This document shows, piece by piece, positions 54,484 to 64,000 of a stretch of DNA of 64,000 nt. The notes beneath the pieces were generated by a model. That model worked only from the letters and a program-made list of their open reading frames with translations, ran no database searches and was not told the origin of the DNA. Every line of letters starts with the position of its first letter. Position 1 is the stretch's first letter. This DNA is from Eutreptiella sp. 'Long Island Sound 2002' (taxonomy: Eukaryota > Euglenozoa > Euglenophyceae > Eutreptiales > Eutreptiaceae), in NCBI GenBank assembly GCA_964036045.1, contig OZ038378.1:43798639-43862638 (forward strand). The letters run 5' to 3'. Both the position numbers and the translations under genes were made by a program.

Positions 54484-57400
54484 GGCAAGAAGATGGACCC
54501 ACGGCCACAGGAAAGGTGAGGCGCACCAGAACGCGCCCACCAGGCCGGCCTGCCTGACCTGGCCACACAGAGCACGCACAGGCACACACACGCGGGACCC
54601 GGGCGTGGCGTTCTCTGACCCGAAAGGGGAGGTGTCGGCTTCCAGACAAAAAAGTCCCGGTGCACCGGCCGAGTCCCCCGCCGAAAAATGGACAGTACAG
54701 GAAATCGGATGCGTTAGTGACCGGGTCCCCACACGCCAAACCACCGCAGCGCACGCAGCCCGAGACCGAAGCCGGAGGGACCCCCCAGGGACAACCCCAT
54801 CGCGGGGCCCTGAACGGGTACAACACCGAGCGAGCCCAGTGTTCTTGCCTCGGCAAGGGCCAGCGGCAGGCACAATGAGCCCAGTTCTTGGCCGGCCTCC
54901 ACGTGCCCAGCGTAGCCGCCCAGTAAATCGGTGGGCGACAGCCCCCGGGTTGGGGAAAGGCACCAGGGCGACGGGACAGCCCACCGGACCACCAAGAGCG
55001 ACAGGACCAGACAGGGCGCGGAGCACCAACGCGGGGCCACGAGGCACGCCAGGGAGGCACGCTGATGGCCGGAGCCAAGGCACAAGGACAGGTGCCCAGC
55101 AACAAGGGCCACTGGGTGCCGCAAAACCAGGAAGCACACACAACACACGACGAACCACTGCACGGGAACTTGCGCAAAGGAAAACTGGGCCCCCACACTT
55201 GCACACCGCTCCCAAAAGACGGGTCGTGGGGCGTAGGAGAGCACCCTACCCCGGCCGCCCCACAGCCAGGCAACAGGCGTTCCCCCCCGGGCGGCCTCGT
55301 GCCTCCCAAACAGTGCGCAAAGCCAGCTCGCAAGAGCGCGCTCTGTGGGGTTGGTGACGGGTTCGACACCTCCATTCCCCGCGCCCACAGCAAGTGGGTA
55401 CCGGGCCCCGGACGCACGCCCGAAGGACGCGCGGTCAGGCGTGGAAGAGCGCCCAACCTTGTACATTCCACACCATGGCAAGAGGGGCCCCCCACAGGCG
55501 CCCTCGTTCCGCCCCCACAGCGCGGAAAGCGGGCACCCAAGAGCGCGCGCTGTGGGCTTGGTGACGGGTCCCCAAGCTCACATCCCCCGCACCGACGGCC
55601 GTGGGTAGCGGGCCCCGGCTGCAGGCCCGAAAGAAAAGGTGTCCGGCGTGGGAGAGCTCCCACATCCGGACGCCCCGCACTCAGGCAAGAGATGCGCCCC
55701 CCTGGGGGCCCTCGAGCTGACCCCACAGCGCTGAAAAACAGCTCGCAAGAGCGCACGCTGTGGGGTTGGTGACGGGTCCCCGCGCCCACACCCCCCGCAA
55801 CCGTAGCCAGTGGGTAGCGGGCCCCGGCCGGACGCCCCAAGGACGGGCGGTCGGGCGTGGGAGAGCGCCCAACCCCGGACGCCCCACACCCAGGCAAGAG
55901 CCCGCCCCCTCTGAGAGCCCTGGAGCTGCCCCCGCAGCGCGCAAAAGCAGCTCGCCAGAGCGCGCGTTGTGGGGTTAGTGACGCGTCTCCACGCCCACAC
56001 CCGCAAGAAAGTTGGTAGCGGGCCCCGGCCGCATGCCCCAAGGACGGGCGGTGGGGCCCGGGAGAGCGCCCAACCCGGGACGCCCCACACCCAGGCAAGA
56101 GGAGCCCCCCCCAGCTGCCCTCGTGCCGACCCCACAGCGCGCAATACCTGCTCAGAAAAGCGCGCGCTTTGGGGTCGGTGACGGGTCCCCACGCCCACAT
56201 CCCCCCGCATCCGCAGCCAGTGGGTAGCAAGCCCCAGCCGCACGCCCGAAGGAAGGGCGGTCGGGCGTGGGGAAGCGAGCAACTCCGCACACCCGGCACA
56301 AAAGCAAGAGCGCTCCTGCCCTGGTGCCCTTCGACTGCCCCAACAGCGCGCAAAGCTAGCTTGCAGGAGCGCGCGCTGTGGGGTTGGCGACCGGCCCCCA
56401 CACCCACCCTCCCCGCACCCACAACCAGCCTGTAGCGGGCCCCGGCCGCACGCTCCAAGGACGGGCGGTCGGGCGTGGGAGAGAGCCCAACCAGGGACAT
56501 CCCAAAATGAGGCGAGAGGCGCCCCCCCCGGGGCGCCCGCGAGCTGCTCCCACAGTGCGCAAAGCCAGCTCGCCAGGGAACGCGCGCTGTGGGGTTGGTG
56601 ACGGGCCCTACGCCCCCCCCCCCGCGCCCACGGAAAAGGGGCGGCAGGCCCCAGCCGATTGTCCGAAGGAAGGCAGCTGGCGGAGGGAGAGCGCACAACT
56701 CTGGACGCCCCACACCCGGGCAAGGGGCGCCCCCCTGCGGTTGCCCTTGTGCCACGCCCGCAGCGCACAACGCCGACCCGCGTGAGTGTGCGCTGTTGGT
56801 ATGGTGACGGGTCCCCACACCTGCACTCTCCATGCCCGAGGAGACAAGGACAGCGGGCCGGAGCCGCCTGCCACAAGGACGGACGGTCGGGGGACGGAGA
56901 GTGCCCAACCACGGACACCCCTCAACACAACCGGGAAACAGGACGCGAGACGCGAGGGCCGGGACGCCCCCACCCCCCCAACAATGACACGCAGAGCACG
57001 GGACCCGAGCAGGAAATGCGGAGGGACAGGAACTGCCTGGAACAGCCCTACCAGCGACCTGCAAGGGGACCTTGCGGAGCGCGCGCGCCAAACGGCAACG
57101 GGAGGGGAGGGGACGCGACCACGGCGGGTGCGCGAGCACACATACACACAACGAACATCCGGCGCGCACCAAAAGGAGAACTGGACTACATGGAATGGTG
57201 TACCAGCAGGCGAGGACAAGTGACACCCGGATGAGGCAACCCGCTAAAAGCACCGCGAGGGACGCGAGGAAGGGACAGCGAGGGAGAGGGGGGGGGGCGA
57301 CGAGAAGCAGCGCCGGCCCTGCCCTGTCAACCTGGGAAGCGCCACACACACACCAACAGGGCACTGCACCCACCAAGGCAGTAGTGGCACACAGCGCTAC

Positions 57401-57786
57401 GCACCAACCCGGTGGCTAGGCAGCCTTGGCGCCAGTTCATGGGGGTCCGGCTGGCGACAAGCCAGTAGCACGGGCCCGGCGGCGCCGGCAGCCCGGGCGA
57501 CCACGCATAAGGGGGGCGGCGTATGTGGGTAAGCGCCCGCAATCAAGGTTGCTAAGTGACGCACTGACCGGGGAGTGGCGAAATGGGGAAGCCGGGGAGG
57601 GACAGGGCTCCAAACCCCGTTAACTCGGGGGAGGCCGCCACCATGCAGGAGCTGTCGCATGAAGGGCCCCCATCTAGGCCCCGTGGGGAGGATATCACCT
57701 GGCTCGACCAGGTGGTTCCCCGGGGCTGAAGGACGTCTAGCATCCAAAACATCAAACCTCCAACTTCAAACCTCCAACCTCAAACC
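54484..57786 (+). mobile_element. LINE-family non-coding retroelement, copy 4
   Basis: About 3.3 kb on +. Unique block 54484-55175 (as in copy 3), ~208-bp units 55200-56900, conserved 3' region 56990-57720 with hairpin GCAA/TTGC at 57539-57552, hairpin CACCTGG...CCAGGTG near 57700, and a tail of TCAAACCTCCAACT-type repeats to about 57786. It lacks the A-poor 5' tract of copy 3, so it is 5'-truncated. Flanks are LINE 420-bp monomers on the left and a LINE coding fragment on the right. I found no clean TSD. A 1,012-codon frame on the minus strand across it is compositional. Confidence 0.7.
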
Positions 57787-58075
57787 TACAGGGGGTGCAC
57801 GAGGTTTCCCTAGTCTGGCGGTATATCGGCCTCTCATACGGCAATGTCCCACAGGCGTGCTGTAGGCGGTCCACTCCTCGGGTATTTCCGGTCTGTAGGT
57901 TCTGTAGCACCAGATCCACCTCCCGTATGGTGAGCTGGGTGCAGTGCATGTCCCTTGTTGTGTCTGGTTGTAGTAATTTGGGATTTACCAGCCTTGTGAG
58001 GGCCGCCTCTTTGGCTCCCCATGAGGACTCTTCCGACGTCCCTGAGGTATCTTCCTTCTTACGCTGAGGTACCAA
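57787..58075 (-). pseudogene. LINE fragment: linker before the reverse transcriptase
   Basis: On the minus strand: THCTQLTIREVDLVLQNLQT-like text followed by GNTRGVDRLQHACG, which matches the LINE pattern of an Ev-x-x-x-L helix followed by gksxGxDgl just before the RT fingers. The fragment ends at copy 4's tail, which probably interrupted it. Only about 95 codons remain. Confidence 0.5.
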
Positions 58076-58450
58076 TTTTTTCCTTGTCTGCAGCTGTTGT
58101 AGAATTTCTGATTCCCGACGTCGTCGTTAATTGCCGTGAGTGGCATCAGGCAATCAGGAATTCCACCAATTTCATGTGGGTAATTGAATTTCAACAAAAT
58201 TCGTTCAGGGTCTAATAGGTGACCACAGGCGCCCGTCGTTGCAGTCGCAAATAAGCACGTCGCCTGTGCCACGACTGTGATAAGCCAAATCGATACAGTG
58301 ATATTTTGAGAACCTAACGGCGCAACACCCTTCGTGTGTTGCGCAATTTGTTTCTCTAATTTTTGACATAAGTCGCCGATGTTTCCCGTGAAGAAAAATC
58401 TCGAAACGCGCTTTAATACCCCAAGTCCAATAGAAGGGGATTCGCGCATT
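58076..58450. other. Unassigned, moderate GC
   Basis: Between the LINE fragment and the LTR-like region. A 154-codon minus-strand frame (58449-57985) runs through it into the LINE fragment; its middle (SIWLITVVAQATCLFATATT) is hydrophobic but I recognise nothing, and it may be chance. Confidence 0.35.
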
Positions 58451-60700
58451 TAAGCCCCCTAGGGCGACCTAATGTGCCTCATAGGCACTATTGATGAAGG
58501 TTTGCCCCTATCACCCTCATATTGAGGCCATTGTGTCCCAACTCAATATGCCGAATCGGTTATACATTTTTGGGATTTTTCAAAAATTGGGCAATCTCAT
58601 GTACTTAGCGCCCAAGTACATGTAGAAATATGTTGGGTTGGTATAATCTCCCTCTTTGCACGCCTTAACACCTGGGTCCTATCACTTGCCTTCCCCGGAG
58701 CGTGCATATATGTCCATTATAACCCACTTGGCCACATTTTGTGCTCGCATGCCAAAAATCGACTTTCCGAAATGAGGTCGATTTCCAACCGGGGCACTTG
58801 CATGAGTGTTCAGGCACCAACGTTACATAAGAATATAGGTATACTTTGGTCCTAGGCCACTAGGTTGGGTATATAAGGCTTTGGTAGGGTTGTGGGATAT
58901 ACATGGGTCATTTCGTGTGGCCATTTGGTGGGTGTACCATTCCAAGACAAACCCGCCAATGGACCCCATATTAAGCGGAGCCCTTCTTCCTAACCCAAGC
59001 AAACACTCGAAAGACTATCCTTCACCCAAAAACCCATGGAGAGCACACCCGAAGCGATGCGGTGCAAGCAAGGTGTGTTATTTGCATTTTTCAATTTTTG
59101 CATGTGACCACTGGGGGAGCAGCGCAAGTAACCTTTCATTGCACCCCAAATGGACCCCAAGCGTGGAATTGAAGGTCCATGGTACCGAGACATAGTGTGT
59201 GAAGGGATTTGCCGGCTACGAAATTCAAGTCGGAGATATTGTAATAAGATTGTGGGAATGTGGAGTCCATTCTGTGTGTTTCTTCATCAATTTTACAATT
59301 TTTGGGCCCTCATGATGTCAAGTGGCGATCTTGTATCTCAGTGTTGCGCTTAATTGACCTCATGAGCAAAGTATGTATTGGGTGTACATACCTCGGTGCC
59401 CAACATATCTTGATTCCGTCCAATGAATCCTCTTGGGCTTGGCGCACCAAGGCCACCATGGGAGCGATTTGGGTCAATCCCAAATTATGGGCTTACTTGG
59501 CGACCCTGCCATTCCCAAATCCAGGGGGGTTTGAGCGAAACGTATGTTGGACACAAAGGAGTTGATACCAATTCTAGGGCACACCCCGGTCCAAGTCTGA
59601 CATGTGCTCCATTTGTCCCCACCATGAGTGTGCGCATTTTCCGCCATTTTCTGCCATTTCTTATATTTTCCGCCCGACGCGCACTATGTTCAGCCCCCCC
59701 ATGCGCAACAGACGCATTGACCAATGGACCACATATGATATGTACCCTATGCAGATCTGGTCCCGAAGACTCACACACCACGTCAACGAACCGAAGCGTC
59801 CACTCACAAGGAGCCATGTTAAGGTGAGTGTGGACGGATTTGCCATTTTGCGACTTGTGGGTATAATTCTGCCTATCGCCATGCCATGGCCCATGGACAT
59901 CTTTCGGACCTAGGTACGTGTGGGCCCACTTTTGGTTCTCATTGGGTCCCACACCGATTGTTGAGTCCCGTCTCCAAGCAATCATGGAGGAATACCCTTG
60001 GGGATACTTTCAATTTTGGCTCATTTTCGGATATGCCAAAACACCCCTTTTTGGGACCCCAATTGCAGCCTCTTATGTGGTCAATTGGCGGCCCCCTATC
60101 TTTATGCTCATGAGGAGCCCGGACCTCATTCACGTCTTGCACTTAGATATGAGTCTTAGATCCTGTCTCCTATCCCATGAGTCATTGGTTGCGCCTTGGC
60201 TGCTCAGGGCACCCATGGGAATTACCGCAAGTGTGCCTATTTTCTCCATTTGGTAGGTCTTTAGTGCACCCTTCAGGATGCCCCGTTGGATGCACTATTG
60301 GTCGATGTTTGAGGCCTAAGACCTGAATGCCCTTTGCTCCCTTGCTCTCGCTTCAGGACATTGTGTGCAGTCCATTAGGACATGTTATTGTACAATCCCG
60401 TTTGCTGACTTTGTGTTCTTTGAGGGCACTTCCTGACTCTATATTCCCATACCCCATGGAGAGCAGAAACTGCCCATTTGCATGTAGGTCAGGTATGAGG
60501 TCTTGTGTTCATATTTGTCCATTGTTCTTCCTTTCCCCTGAGGGGATGTCTATTTCTTATTTGTATTATTGATGATACTTGGATTGAGATTCAAGCGTGA
60601 ACTTCTTGCTCTTGTTGCATTGCAGTGTCGTGGTGTTGATCCAAGGCTGACTAAGACAAGGTCATCCTTCCCTTACGAAGTAAGAGTCGAGGCGTAAAAA
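58451..60700 (+). repeat. LTR-like region upstream of element 3 (left edge uncertain)
   Basis: About 2.2 kb of AT-richer, non-coding DNA ending directly at a primer-binding site (60702), so its right end is an LTR end. A TATA-like TATATAAG lies at 58870-58877. The partner LTR is outside the window, so the left edge is a guess. Long similar LTRs (about 2.3-2.6 kb) flank element 1. Confidence 0.5.
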
Positions 60701-60701
60701 T

Positions 60702-60716
60702 TGGTAGCAGAGGCAG
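60702..60716 (+). promoter_or_regulatory. Element 3 primer-binding site (initiator-Met type)
   Basis: TGGTAGCAGAGGCAG follows an AAAAAT LTR end and precedes gag by about 100 bp. It matches the usual initiator Met-tRNA complement. Confidence 0.75.
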
Positions 60717-60812
60717 TTCTTTGGTCCTCTAGCACCAAGAGTACACGAGGAGCACAAGACCAACCTACAGGGCAGAAGAACAACAAGAAGGACCCCAAAA
60801 AGATCTATCGTC

Positions 60813-61130
60813 ATGGACGACTCCTACCAGCCCATACTTGAGGACTTGAACGTCACCGGCGAGATGGGACCGACACCACTGAGGAGAAGTGTACATCCTA
60901 TGGGTCGGCATCTGTCGGACTCATCCTCCGACGAGCATATGCCCAGTCCGATGTTGAGGTTGACCTACAGCGAACAACAGCCTGCCTGTGCGTTGGTTGG
61001 GCCTACGTATAGGCCCCTGACTATGCAACATTACCTGGCGAAAGAGCCGCGGATGGAAGAAGGCTTCAGCAGGTCAACCCGGGCCCAGGCTGACCCCAAC
61101 GGAGGCCAAATGATGGATGCCGTCGAGTAG
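60813..61130 (+). pseudogene. Element 3 Gag, first segment
   Basis: 105 codons from the first Met after the primer site: MDDSYQPILEDLNVTGEMG, polar, ending at TAG 61128-61130. The next segment overlaps in the +1 frame from 61117, so a frameshift separates them. No domain recognised. Confidence 0.55.
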
Positions 61131-62400
61131 ACGGCAATTGATGGAAGCCGAGTGCGCCGAGTACGGGTTGTTGACTTCCAGATGGACGCCTCCCTGGCAA
61201 TTGCCCAACTACGGGACCGGGTATCGGGCCACTATGGAAGAGATCACCAACGAGACCATCATGGCCATCCATCAGCTACGCCAGCTGGCAGATGGGGTTC
61301 GGCAGACCACGATGCATTCGTTGGATTTGCATTGGTCGGATAGACATCAACTTCATCTCCGAGTTGCCGCTTTGGAGGCCCTTATGGAGAAGGTGATGCG
61401 TCAGGTTGAGACGCTATCTGGAGCCCAAGCCCCTGGACGCGCTGGCCTGGACAACGGAATCGACTTCATGGAGAATCAACTGGATGTCCTGAAGTCCGGT
61501 CTAGCTCCCCTGGAGCAGGAGATCTCCGGCCTTTCACAGGCGCAAGGGGATCAGCTACAAGGCCTAGGAGAGGTTCAGGCCGGAGTGCAGTCCATCAACG
61601 CCAAAGCGGACCAAGGCGACGAAGCGGTCAGAGCGGCGTCCGATCAGCTGAAAGTGATCAGCAATCGGATGGACCAAACCACGGCAAGCGTAGTGGCACA
61701 AGCGGAACAACTCCAGGTGCAGATGGAAGGGATCAAGGCCACAGAGACTCCGTTGAGTCAACTAGAGGCCTTGGGTGCCACTATTCAGGCAGCGGGGAAC
61801 GCTGATACCAGCCAGGTCAATGTGTTGCTAGAGTCCCTCACCAGACTTGAACACCAACATGCACAGTACAAGGGGCCCGCCACCAACACGCAGCGGCGTC
61901 AGGAAGAAGTCCCCAGAGAAACTCAAGACCAGGTCGTCCAACTGGGAATGAGGATCCTGAAAACTGAAGAAGACTCCAGAGGACTGAAAACTCGACACCA
62001 AGTCAATCAGATAGAAGCGCGGGTACAAGCGTTTGGGGACCTGGCGAAGAAGACTGAAGGCCCGAAAACATCACCAGCCCGAGGGCTGCCCGAAGGCTGT
62101 GACTGAAATGCCGTAGCTCATCTAGAAGAAGAGCTAGTGCAGGTAAGGTTGTATTTCGAGGGGCATATAAGGACGCTTGTGCAAAATACGGATGCCGTGA
62201 TAGGCCAACTGCGGAAGGAACACCTCAGGCCCAGAGGAGTTAGGCCGACGGGCCGAGGTTACTACCCTGACAGAGCCCAATCGACCCCACCAGGATCCCC
62301 AAACCCACACGGGTGTCTGAGGCAGGGCCAAACAACCCGTTCTTGTATCCACAACCGGACAGGCCTGATAGTCTCCATTACGTGACGCCTCGATACGATG
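61117..62400 (+). pseudogene. Element 3 Gag, coiled-coil segment
   Basis: Frame open to a TGA at 62104-62106 and in the same frame on to about 62385. Residues about 80-300 are strongly helical with heptad-like leucines (ALEALMEKVMRQVETLSG, FMENQLDVLKSGLAPLEQEI, QLEALGATIQAAGNADTS), so a long coiled coil is likely. It may mediate Gag multimerisation. After the TGA: LEEELVQVRLYFEGHIRTLV, then a frame change near 62310. Confidence 0.65.
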
Positions 62401-63478
62401 AAGTCTCAGACCATCGGGTACCAACCGAAGATGGCATGCCACCAAGGGGAAACCGAGACCCCAATGCCAATTTCAGGCATTGTTGGGGAGTTGATCTCAG
62501 GTTTTTTGATGACGAGGGTAAGTTTTAAGCGGGGTAATTGAGGATTTCCTCCAGGGCAAAAAACTGCCCACGATTAAACCCATTATGGGTCCCTTGAGAG
62601 GCTGTGTTTTTCCAGAGGCACCTACAATCTCAGGGCCACCACTAACCCCTACTCCCTTGCATGTGTATCCCGGTGGAGGTGGAACTCCGTGGTATTGCCC
62701 GGGGGTCTATAACACCATGGCCACGCCGCTACTTGACCCCCGTGCCCTGAAGGATGTAGAAGTCCGGGACGTGATTCCCACTTGGGACGGCGACAGGATG
62801 AAGGCACAGGAGGGGGTCCTGTCCTATGCCAGGTGGGAGCGGGACGTGGGGGTTGCGCTCAGCGAAGGAAAGCTTATCAAAACACTTTTGGGAGCAATCC
62901 CGAAAGACGTTGCGGACCCGATCGACCAGAGGGGGATCCGTAGGAACCTGAGTGATGCCCAAGTGAAAGAGGGTGTTTTACGGGAAGTCAACCGCCGGGT
63001 GAACAGAAATGTCCCCGACTATGTTTTCCATGGGCTAACGGTTCCTAAGAACTGTTCAGTAGGTGAGCTCTCCGACTTTATGGAGGATTTCATTTAGTTG
63101 GGCAGTCAAGTAAGAGAAGGGGTTAGATTTGGTCATGCCTGACAAAGGTTCCGGGATGCTTTGGTCCACCATGCTGGCCTCATTGATAATATTTATAATG
63201 AGGAGAACACGTCAGGAGGACTTGAATTCACCTACCTCACCTTGTACCTTTTCTGCCAATTGGAACTCAGACAGAAAAACGCTGTCAAGCGTAATCAGGA
63301 TCACGAGAAATGGCGATCGCTGCCCTCGGATAAGCGCCCCAATGTGGCGTCTTTGAATTTCATTGGTGCCGAGCCCACAGAGGAAAAGGTGAATGCATTG
63401 GGGAGTCCGAGGCTCCGCCTAACGCGAATGATGCCCAGGGTTTTGAACCACCTGACGAGTGGAATGAATGGTATGTGA
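62313..63478 (+). pseudogene. Element 3 Gag, capsid segment
   Basis: Pieces in two frames: 62313-62528 (RYDEVSDHRVPTEDGMPPRG), then from about 62530 the 62585 frame with ARWERDVGVALSEGKLIKTL, GAIPKDVADPIDQRG and NVPDYVFHGLTVPKNC, the Gag core. It continues through TAG at 63095-63097 and a nearby TGA to 63478 (LVHHAGLIDNIYNE, FTYLTLYLFCQLELRQKNAV). A frameshift near 63400 leads into the zinc knuckle. Confidence 0.65.
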
Positions 63479-63687
63479 ATGCCATAGGACAACCGGTCCC
63501 CAAGAAAGGGCCTAAATGTCTTTTCTGTCGTTTCCCAGGGCATACGGAGGATAGGTGTTGGAAGATACACCCACACCTCCGCAAGCCGTTGATTTTCAAA
63601 CCCGGCAAGCCCAAGTCAGGAACAGGACCAGGAAACCCGACGCCTAAGGGCACGGGCTCGCCCAGGAAATGCTCCCATTGCAAGTAA
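63475..63687 (+). pseudogene. Element 3 zinc knuckles, second one cut by repeat F
   Basis: First knuckle CLFCRFPGHTEDRC is a perfect CX2CX4HX4C. A second starts at KCSHCK and is cut at 63687, where the GTAAGTAAG tail of repeat F begins. No pol is present in the window; it should continue beyond the inserted repeat. Confidence 0.75.
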
Positions 63688-64000
63688 GTAAGTAAGTAAG
63701 GGCGGCCGCGTCCGCAGCCTCATCTGACATCTCCTTGTTTGTTTTACATGGTGGCCGCCTCTGGCGGGAAGGAGAGCTCTCCACCATCAGTTCCTCTGGC
63801 AACCCCTCCCTCACCTCACGGCCGAGTACTTCAACCAGGTACCCTTGGGGCATGACCGGCGGTAGTCTCCCTTCAGTCGCTGCCCTCACGGTTTCAGCTC
63901 CTTCTGGTCACCCTTTGAAGGATCCCCCGGCCTTCCCCCCCTAACACAGCCTATTGGGCGCCTGCAGGCGGGTTTCTTGTGGATAGCCCTCACCGACAGC
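63688..64000 (-). mobile_element. Repeat F, second copy, runs off the window
   Basis: Starts with GTAAGTAAGTAAGTAAGG then GCGGCCGCGTCCGCAG and matches the reverse complement of about 21590-21901 along its whole visible length (landmarks GGAGAGCTCTCCACCATCAG, GGGGCATGACCGG). Seen from the minus strand it ends in a (CTTA)n tail, like the first copy. Confidence 0.75.

Noticed and set aside
54338-57376. A 1,012-codon minus-strand ORF
   Set aside because: It runs across ~208-bp GC-rich repeats and the boundary of two different elements; the protein repeats the DNA unit and has no domain.
57690-57730. Helitron 3' end (hairpin followed by CTAG)
   Set aside because: CTAG is not conserved in all copies (CTGG in copy 3), the distance from the hairpin is too long, and a microsatellite tail with TSDs points to a LINE-type mechanism.
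57985-58449. A 154-codon minus-strand ORF as a membrane protein gene
   Set aside because: Only one hydrophobic patch, no family recognised, and it runs out of frame into the LINE fragment.

Overview
This window looks like intergenic DNA from a large, repeat-rich eukaryotic nuclear genome. I see no convincing host gene, no rRNA and no intact tRNA. Almost everything readable is a retroelement or an insertion inside one: Ty3/gypsy-type LTR elements (one with a chromodomain), a non-LTR (LINE-like) element with an APE-type endonuclease, very GC-rich tandem arrays, and one terminal-inverted-repeat (TIR) element. The host is not identifiable by eye. Initiator-Met primer sites, a chromovirus and heavy C-to-T decay of coding regions fit an alga, plant or other large-genome protist, but this is inference.

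Layout, left part. 1-2307 is a long-terminal-repeat-like sequence on +. 2308-8166 is GC-rich repeat: short satellites, a LINE 3' region, and a ~715-bp tandem array. 8167-16097 is a gag-pol on the minus strand (element 1), broken by eight in-frame stops and one frameshift. 16218 to about 18810 is its long LTR, an inverted copy of the sequence at 1-2307. About 18813-21901 is a satellite-rich repeat with a (TTAC)n tail (repeat F). 21902-23094 is a chromovirus integrase/chromodomain remnant.

Layout, middle. 23106-26347 is a non-coding LINE-derived insertion with an 11-bp target-site duplication (TSD). 26470-27545 is a 65-bp minisatellite. The minus strand then carries a LINE: endonuclease ORF 28142-29506 and ORF1 29507-32555. 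ORF1 is cut by a second LINE-family insertion (32556-50969, 10-bp TSD) and resumes at 50970-51522, with 420-bp 5' monomers at 51620-54480. Inside that second insertion sits LTR element 2 (34784-47961, TSD GCTGG). Inside element 2 sits a 1.9-kb TIR element (43125-45030, TSD AATTT).

Layout, right part. About 54484-57786 is another LINE-family copy on +, followed by a LINE reverse-transcriptase linker fragment. A third LTR element (LTR-like region, primer site 60702, gag to 63687) follows. It is cut within its second zinc knuckle by another copy of repeat F, which runs off the window.

The strongest observations are the nested insertions with exact TSDs (three checked against related uninterrupted sequence), a covarying hairpin in the 3' region of four LINE-family copies, the TIR element with five copies of a GC palindrome, a methyltransferase-like segment between protease and reverse transcriptase in two different LTR elements, and a 1.9-kb stretch whose + strand is nearly free of A.
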